Source of the DNA: Syntrophomonas sp. UBA5432
GTDB lineage: Bacteria; Bacillota; Syntrophomonadia; Syntrophomonadales; Syntrophomonadaceae
Direction of reading: 5' to 3'
Length of the DNA stretch: 9,177 bases
Assembly (NCBI GenBank): GCA_002424365.1
Contig: DIRQ01000013.1
Span: forward strand, 1 to 9,177
This document shows positions 5,827-9,177 of the stretch, in pieces. How positions within the stretch are numbered: position 1 is the stretch's first letter; each line of letters opens with the position of its first letter. The notes beneath the pieces are model-generated. The model searched no databases. It was not told the origin of the DNA and saw only the letters and a program-made list of their open reading frames with translations. The translations under genes and the position numbers were made by a program.

Positions 5827-6726
5827 CTACATCTTCATTGAGGCGGGATCAGGGAGGTCCCAATCCTCAATGGTAAGCAGGTCGCGACGGGTGATTGGTT
5901 CCTTATCGACAATACGCAGGGCCTGAAGACGAATAGATTTTTCGACCAAATTACGTACATAGCGAGCGTTACCACTATGGGGATGGTGGACTTTAGTAAA
6001 CTGGTTTAAAATCTCTCTAAGTTTCCAACGCGCACGGTTACTCAGTTCATAATCTCGCTGGCTATATATCTGCAGCGCTATTTGAAATAACTCTTCACAA
6101 TCATAATCACCGAAGTCAATCTGTATGGGAAAGCGTGAGCGCAGCCCCGGGTTAGAGGTTAAAAAGCGCTGCATTTCTAGTGAATATCCTGCCAAAATTA
6201 CTACCAGGTTATCCCGGTAATCCTCCATCGCTTTAACCAACGTCGCTATGGCTTCCTTCCCGAAGTCTTTTTCTCCTCCCTGGGCCAAGGTATAAGCCTC
6301 ATCAACAAATAAAATCCCGCCCATGGCCTTTTTCAGCATTTCTTTAGTCTTCATGGCGGTATGCCCAATATACTCGCCTACCAGGTCGGCTCTTTCCACT
6401 TCTATCAGGTGACCTTTACTTAGAACGCCGATTTCATTAAATACACGCCCTAGAATGCGGGCTACTGTTGTCTTTCCGGTTCCAGGGTTGCCCTTAAACA
6501 CCATATGCAGCATGGTAGCGTCGGCTCTTAGTTGTTGCTGCCGACGCTTTTCCTGGATAAGGGTAAAAGCAGCCACTTCGGCCAGGGTTCTTTTCACTTC
6601 TTGAAGACCAATCAATTTTTCCAGCTCTTTAAAGGCATCGGTGCTGGGCAGTACTGTTGGTTTTAATTCATTCTTAATTGGACCGGGACTATATTCCGGG
6701 GGTGAAAAACGCATAGAAATCTGCAT
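5827..6726 (-). CDS. spoVK: SpoVK-type AAA+ ATPase, stage V sporulation protein
   Basis: SpoVK is an AAA+ ATPase needed for spore maturation in the mother cell, related to the Rubisco activase CbbX. The 299-residue protein has GLQEVKRTLAE at about 40-50, Walker A GNPGTGKT (79-86), the pore-loop motif EYIGHT (118-123), Walker B ILFVDEA (138-144), sensor 1 in VVILAGY (175-181), the arginine-finger region NPGLRSRFP (192-200) and sensor 2 in GNARYVRN (252-259). All ATPase motifs are intact. The N-terminal 30 residues are variable and proline-rich. GGGAGTGG, about 8 bp upstream, supports the ATG. Its place directly after hfq is the usual Firmicute position and implies a sporulating host. A possible mother-cell promoter lies in the spacer to hfq. 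No hflX follows. A CbbX role is unlikely without a Rubisco operon. Confidence 0.92.
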   Translation of the reverse strand: MQISMRFSPPEYSPGPIKNELKPTVLPSTDAFKELEKLIGLQEVKRTLAEVAAFTLIQEKRRQQQLRADATMLHMVFKGNPGTGKTTVARILGRVFNEIGVLSKGHLIEVERADLVGEYIGHTAMKTKEMLKKAMGGILFVDEAYTLAQGGEKDFGKEAIATLVKAMEDYRDNLVVILAGYSLEMQRFLTSNPGLRSRFPIQIDFGDYDCEELFQIALQIYSQRDYELSNRARWKLREILNQFTKVHHPHSGNARYVRNLVEKSIRLQALRIVDKEPITRRDLLTIEDWDLPDPASMKM

Positions 6727-6741
6727 AAAATAACCACTCCC

Positions 6742-6782
6742 ATCTGTTCTGGCTTATTATATGATAAACAGATAAAAGTGGT
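6742..6782 (-). promoter_or_regulatory. Candidate spoVK promoter with flanking inverted repeat
   Basis: On the minus strand ACC (6780-6782) is followed after 16 bp by CATATAATA (6755-6763). This fits the sigma-K pattern AC-N16/17-CATAnnnTA, and CATATAAT also resembles the sigma-E -10. Seven-base arms ATCTGTT (6742-6748) and AACAGAT (6767-6773) straddle the -10 box and could be an operator. Spo-specific control matches what is known for B. subtilis spoVK, but here it is inferred. Confidence 0.45.
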
Positions 6783-6814
6783 GATTTTTCTATGACAAAA
6801 ACCGTTATCCAAAA

Positions 6815-7063
6815 TTATTCATCGTCACTTTTAGGATCAAGATTCAGTAATCCTAAGGGCTTTAAAGGTGCCACTGTAGAAATGGCATGTTTGTAGACCA
6901 GTTGTTGCCTCTGGTCAAGCTCAACAATAACCGTAAAATTATCAAATCCTTTTACTATACCTTTTATTTGAAACCCGTTTACCAGGAAAATGGTTACGGG
7001 GATTTTCTCCTTTCTAACTTGATTAAGAAAAGCATCTTGAAGATTCATCTGATTCTTGCTCAT
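6815..7063 (-). CDS. hfq: RNA chaperone Hfq
   Basis: Hfq is an Sm-like protein that forms hexameric rings and binds U-rich sRNA ends and A-rich mRNA segments. The 82-residue protein has the conserved N-terminus LQDAFLNQVRKEKIPVTIFL, the Sm1 motif through NGFQIKG-VKGFDNFTVIVE (29-49), and the Sm2 motif YKHAIST (57-63), which forms the proximal uridine pocket. The rim patch is RKEK (17-20), with fewer arginines than the RRER of E. coli, as in other Gram-positive Hfq proteins. The C-terminal tail is short and acidic (PKSDDE). The ribosome site GGGAGG is 11 bp from the ATG, and a 12-bp palindrome covers the spacing. The gene lies 50 bp after miaA, as in many bacteria, and probably shares its transcript. 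Confidence 0.97.
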   Translation of the reverse strand: MSKNQMNLQDAFLNQVRKEKIPVTIFLVNGFQIKGIVKGFDNFTVIVELDQRQQLVYKHAISTVAPLKPLGLLNLDPKSDDE

Positions 7064-7065
7064 TA

Positions 7066-7077
7066 AGGTTATAACCT
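7066..7077. promoter_or_regulatory. 12-bp palindrome between the ribosome site and start codon of hfq
   Basis: AGGTTATAACCT is a perfect palindrome that overlaps the AGG of the ribosome site GGGAGG and ends two bases before the hfq ATG. In RNA it could form a small hairpin (AGGT pairing with ACCT, 4-nt loop TATA) hiding part of the ribosome site. It could also be an operator half-way into the translation start, or chance. Confidence 0.45.
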
Positions 7078-7113
7078 CCCATTTCGCTTAAATGTCGACC
7101 TACTAAGTAGATT

Positions 7114-8046
7114 CTACACTGCTGATAATGTTCCTTCAATATAAGATGAAATATTTTCTTGTAATAAAGCCTTATCACTATATTCTCCCGGGTTTATCCA
7201 ACATATTCTAGGATCCTTTCTAAACCAGGTTAACTGCCTTTTAGCATAGCGCCGGGTCTCCCGCTTAATCTCATCTATCATTTCCTCTTTGCCTAGAAAA
7301 CCCTCCAGATAATAAAATACTTGCTTATAACCCAGAGCCTGCATGGAATTATGATTAAGATTATACCCCTTATTCCGCAAAACTGTAACCTCTTTTATCA
7401 GACCGTTGGCTAGCATTTGCTCAACCCTGAGGTTAATTCGCTGGTAAAGTTGCTCCCGCTCCAGGTATAACCCAACTATAGCAAGCTTATAAGTCTGCTG
7501 GGATTTAGTTTGTAATGCAGAAAAGGGCTGACCAGTTAACTGGTATACTTCGATAGCTCTTACTATACGTTTCTGGTCATTAGCGCTAATGGTAGCGGCA
7601 TAACCTGGGTCAATGGACTGCAAATAATTATAAGCATATCCCAACCCTTTTTCTCTAATAATGTTATTCCATTGCCGGCGAATTTTTTGGTGTGATTCCA
7701 GGGGATAGAAGGTATAATCATCGACCAGGGCCTGGTAATACAGACCGGTTCCACCGACCAGCAGGGGTAATCTCTTTCGACTATTTAGCTCCTCAATTAT
7801 ACTTTTAGCCTGCTCCTGAAACCTAGCCACACTATATTCCTCATCTGGATCTACGACATCAATCAGGTGATGGACTATACCGTTCTGTTCCATAGGACCG
7901 GCCTTAGCCGTACCAATATCCAAACCTCGATAAATTTGCATGGAATCACAGGAAATAATCTCGGCATTAAGCCTTTTTGCCACCTCAATGGCTATTCGAG
8001 TTTTCCCTACTGCTGTAGGCCCAACAATAGCTGCCAGCTTATTCAA
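7114..8046 (-). CDS. miaA: tRNA dimethylallyltransferase MiaA
   Basis: MiaA transfers a dimethylallyl group from DMAPP to N6 of adenosine-37 in tRNAs that read UNN codons, the first step toward ms2i6A. The 310-residue protein has the P-loop GPTAVGKT (9-16), the DSMQIYRGLDIGTAK block (34-48) with catalytic Asp34, GGTGLYYQALVDDY (98-111), DQKRIVRAIEVYQLTG (157-172) and the C-terminal QLTWFRKD (271-278). Length and motifs are complete. The start is TTG (8044-8046), supported by GGGAG at 8055-8059 with 8-bp spacing; no in-frame ATG lies near. The stop codon is part of two overlapping 11-bp palindromes (7100-7117). The gene is followed by hfq after 50 bp. A 112-bp spacer with a dispersed repeat separates it from the methyltransferase gene. 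Confidence 0.97.
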   Translation of the reverse strand: MNKLAAIVGPTAVGKTRIAIEVAKRLNAEIISCDSMQIYRGLDIGTAKAGPMEQNGIVHHLIDVVDPDEEYSVARFQEQAKSIIEELNSRKRLPLLVGGTGLYYQALVDDYTFYPLESHQKIRRQWNNIIREKGLGYAYNYLQSIDPGYAATISANDQKRIVRAIEVYQLTGQPFSALQTKSQQTYKLAIVGLYLEREQLYQRINLRVEQMLANGLIKEVTVLRNKGYNLNHNSMQALGYKQVFYYLEGFLGKEEMIDEIKRETRRYAKRQLTWFRKDPRICWINPGEYSDKALLQENISSYIEGTLSAV

Positions 8047-8061
8047 AAAATCAACTCCCGG

Positions 8062-8128
8062 TTAATAGACACTGATAACACTGCTACCTTAATAGTACTA
8101 ATAGATACATCCGTGTGCCCTATGGGTA
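8062..8128 (+). repeat. Dispersed intergenic repeat, copy upstream of miaA
   Basis: The core 8078-8116 (plus strand) matches the reverse complement of 3951-3989 at 35 of 39 positions. Relative to the downstream gene it is inverted compared with the glnA copy. Flanking similarity extends to about 8062 (TTAATA) and 8128 (GGTA). Within it, GATACATCC (8104-8112) can pair with GGGTATGTC (8124-8132) at 8 of 9 positions if wobbles are allowed. A perfect TTGACA box lies close by on the minus strand (8130-8135), but no good -10 follows it. Confidence 0.75.
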
Positions 8129-8158
8129 TGTCAAAAAAATTCTATTTTCGTATTAACC

Positions 8159-8941
8159 CTATTCCCCTACCCGGATTACTCCGAAGGCTATTTTGCGGTT
8201 TTTTCCGCCGATGATAGTAGAGCAACCCAATCGTTGTAGTTCGGTGCCATCGGCCCGCTCTTTGATTACCACCCGTTTGCGGGCTACCCGACAGGCTTGC
8301 TCTATTGCCCGTAAATCAAGGGGAAGAGAATTGGCCAGACTACGCAATGGCGATATGGGCTGGCTTTTTAACAAGGCATGCCGGAACATAGGATCAAAAT
8401 AAACTATATCAAAACTACTATCAGCCAGGCGAGATAAATATTCATAATGCTCGCTATTAACGACTTCAATTCGTTTTATCGCTTCATTTAACCAACTCAT
8501 CTGGGAATCATATAGCCTCATACCCCATTTCACTACCGGAGCAATAGTCGGAGAAGACTCCAGCCCCACCACTATTCCGCGGGGCGTAAAATAGGATACT
8601 ACAATAGCATCAGCGCCCAATCCCAGGGTACAATCCAGTACGCTGTCTCCATCTTCAATCTGACAGGCGTTTGCAAAGGGATCCTCAGTCCCGTGTTTAC
8701 GATAGGCGGATAGGCGATTTTTGGCCATACTGGGATGAAAAAAGAACTTATCCTTCCCATTGTATAATACTGGTCCATCATTATACCAAACTACCACCCC
8801 ATCAGCCTGATTTTCTTGCAGTAAGACCTCCAAACTACGTCTGTTCCGCGGAATAAAAGGAAAACCACTTTCAGCCAAAAATTCATTAAAGTTGGTATAG
8901 TTTTTTAAACCTGATTGCGGAGTAGTCGCAATTATATGCAT
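8159..8941 (-). CDS. Class I SAM-dependent methyltransferase (RsmJ-like/YpiP-type, target unknown)
   Basis: This is a Rossmann-fold methyltransferase. Counting from the longest frame (start 8995, 278 residues), motif I is SVLDCTLGLGADA (118-130), motif II is VVGLESSP (142-149), where Glu146 should bind the SAM ribose, and motif IV is DIVYFDPMF (196-204). The DPMF tetrapeptide recalls the 16S rRNA methyltransferase RsmJ group (PF04445), so an RNA guanine-N2 target is possible but not shown. The N-terminal MHIIATTPQ resembles YpiP-type proteins. I start at ATG 8939-8941 (260 residues), because GAGGG (8947-8951) lies 5 bp upstream and the extra 18 residues of the longer frame read through spacer-like sequence. 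It lies between mutL and miaA, a slot where Clostridia often carry such a gene, and is probably co-transcribed with them. Confidence 0.82.
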   Translation of the reverse strand: MHIIATTPQSGLKNYTNFNEFLAESGFPFIPRNRRSLEVLLQENQADGVVVWYNDGPVLYNGKDKFFFHPSMAKNRLSAYRKHGTEDPFANACQIEDGDSVLDCTLGLGADAIVVSYFTPRGIVVGLESSPTIAPVVKWGMRLYDSQMSWLNEAIKRIEVVNSEHYEYLSRLADSSFDIVYFDPMFRHALLKSQPISPLRSLANSLPLDLRAIEQACRVARKRVVIKERADGTELQRLGCSTIIGGKNRKIAFGVIRVGE

Positions 8942-9010
8942 TTTAACCCTCATATTCGCTCTAATTAACCGTACATGGCCGGAGGCCACAAGCATGGAAA
9001 TAAATCAAAA

Positions 9011-9043
9011 GGACCGTCCGTCCCCGTGATATACCGTGATATA
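9011..9043. repeat. Tandem decamer and GTCC repeats between mutL and the methyltransferase gene
   Basis: CCGTGATATA is duplicated exactly in tandem (9024-9033 and 9034-9043). Just before it lies GGAC-C-GTCC (9011-9019), with GTCC repeated at 9020-9023. The compact GC-rich block next to the REP-like copy looks like intergenic repeat debris, with no coding capacity. Confidence 0.55.
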
Positions 9044-9047
9044 GGCT

Positions 9048-9073
9048 GGGCATACACATGGGTCTGCCCCTAC
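9048..9073 (-). repeat. REP-like GTAG-headed palindromic element, copy 2
   Basis: Read on the minus strand, GTAG (9070-9073) is followed by a 22-bp imperfect palindrome (9048-9069) with 9 of 11 complementary pairs, arms beginning GGGCAGACCC and ending TATGCCC. The head and first arm match copy 1 (1662-1679) at 17 of 18 positions. A tetranucleotide GTAG followed by an imperfect hairpin is the layout of REP elements mobilised by TnpA-REP (RAYT) proteins. No such gene is in the window. Confidence 0.6.
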
Positions 9074-9095
9074 AGTCTTCGCTCAGTCTAATAGT

Positions 9096-9128
9096 AATTA
9101 TCATCGCTGAATGCTAACAACGATAATT
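9096..9128. repeat. Inverted repeat after mutL, possible weak terminator
   Basis: AATTATC (9096-9102) and GATAATT (9122-9128) are perfect 7-bp arms around a 19-nt loop, 8 bp after the mutL stop codon. The stem is AT-rich and no T-run follows on the minus strand, so it is a poor intrinsic terminator and may instead mark the edge of the repeat block. Confidence 0.3.
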
Positions 9129-9135
9129 CTCTTCC

Positions 9136-9177
9136 CTACCTCTTAAACAAACGATCCAGGTCGGCCTGGCTCATCTT
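9136..9177 (-). CDS. mutL: DNA mismatch repair protein MutL, C-terminal end (partial)
   Basis: Only the last 13 codons are visible, reading KMSQADLDRLFKR and a TAG stop. The ending LDRLFKR matches the end of MutL proteins, where an acidic-hydrophobic helix finishes in a 'lFkR' tail. MutL couples MutS mismatch recognition to strand nicking and removal. Position supports the call, because mutL lies upstream of miaA and hfq in many bacteria and is transcribed in the same direction here. The endonuclease motif and the rest of the gene are outside the window, so the call rests on a short match plus context. Confidence 0.7.
   Translation of the reverse strand, partial: KMSQADLDRLFKR

Noticed and set aside
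8104..8135. Strong promoter for miaA from the TTGACA box at 8130-8135 (minus strand)
   Set aside because: No acceptable -10 box is found at 16-18 bp downstream; the best candidates match at only about half the positions. It may be an accidental -35 match at the repeat edge.
8942..8995. Longer N-terminus of the methyltransferase (start at 8995)
   Set aside because: The extra residues have no family resemblance or ribosome site and lie in spacer-like sequence with a small TGGCC/GGCCA hairpin (8976-8988). ATG 8941 has a GAGGG site.

Overview
This window looks like chromosomal DNA from a spore-forming member of the Firmicutes, most likely an anaerobe of the class Clostridia. The support is gene content and order. 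A SpoVK-type sporulation ATPase lies beside hfq and miaA. A Gram-positive LexA carries a CGAAC-type SOS box. The glutamine synthetase is of the short Gram-positive type, and the mutL-miaA-hfq-spoVK-ynbB-glnA-lexA neighbourhood is a known Firmicute arrangement. No species is claimed.

Layout, left to right. Positions 1-649 (minus) hold the N-terminal part of metE, cobalamin-independent methionine synthase, running off the left edge. A 275-bp divergent spacer follows, with a candidate metE promoter and operators and a structured leader for the next gene. A TtcA-type PP-loop tRNA thiolase occupies 925-1665 (plus). The spacer 1666-1918 holds repeat debris, then the lexA promoter with an overlapping LexA box, then lexA (1919-2533, plus). 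From 2551 to the right edge every gene is on the minus strand. In transcription order these are the 3' end of mutL, a class I methyltransferase, miaA, hfq, spoVK, a PLP-dependent YnbB-family protein, a DUF456 membrane protein and glnA. glnA converges on lexA with a 17-bp gap.

The cluster combines genome maintenance (mutL, lexA), tRNA modification (miaA, the ttcA-like gene), RNA-based regulation (hfq), sporulation (spoVK) and nitrogen assimilation (glnA). The co-location is conserved, but the proteins are not a single pathway. Compared with the Bacillus order as I recall it, hflX (between spoVK and ynbB) and glnR (before glnA) are missing here.

I found no new protein-coding system, CRISPR array, tRNA, rRNA or transposase gene. 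The least explained material is between genes. (1) A 39-bp sequence, 35/39 identical and possibly homologous over about 70 bp, lies upstream of both glnA and miaA, in opposite orientations relative to those genes. (2) A GTAG-headed imperfect palindrome resembling a REP element occurs after the ttcA-like gene, where it supplies the stop codon, and again between mutL and the methyltransferase gene. (3) Degenerate heptamer repeats and a tandem decamer accompany these elements. (4) Several palindromes sit at leaders or promoters of metE, the ttcA-like gene, hfq and spoVK.
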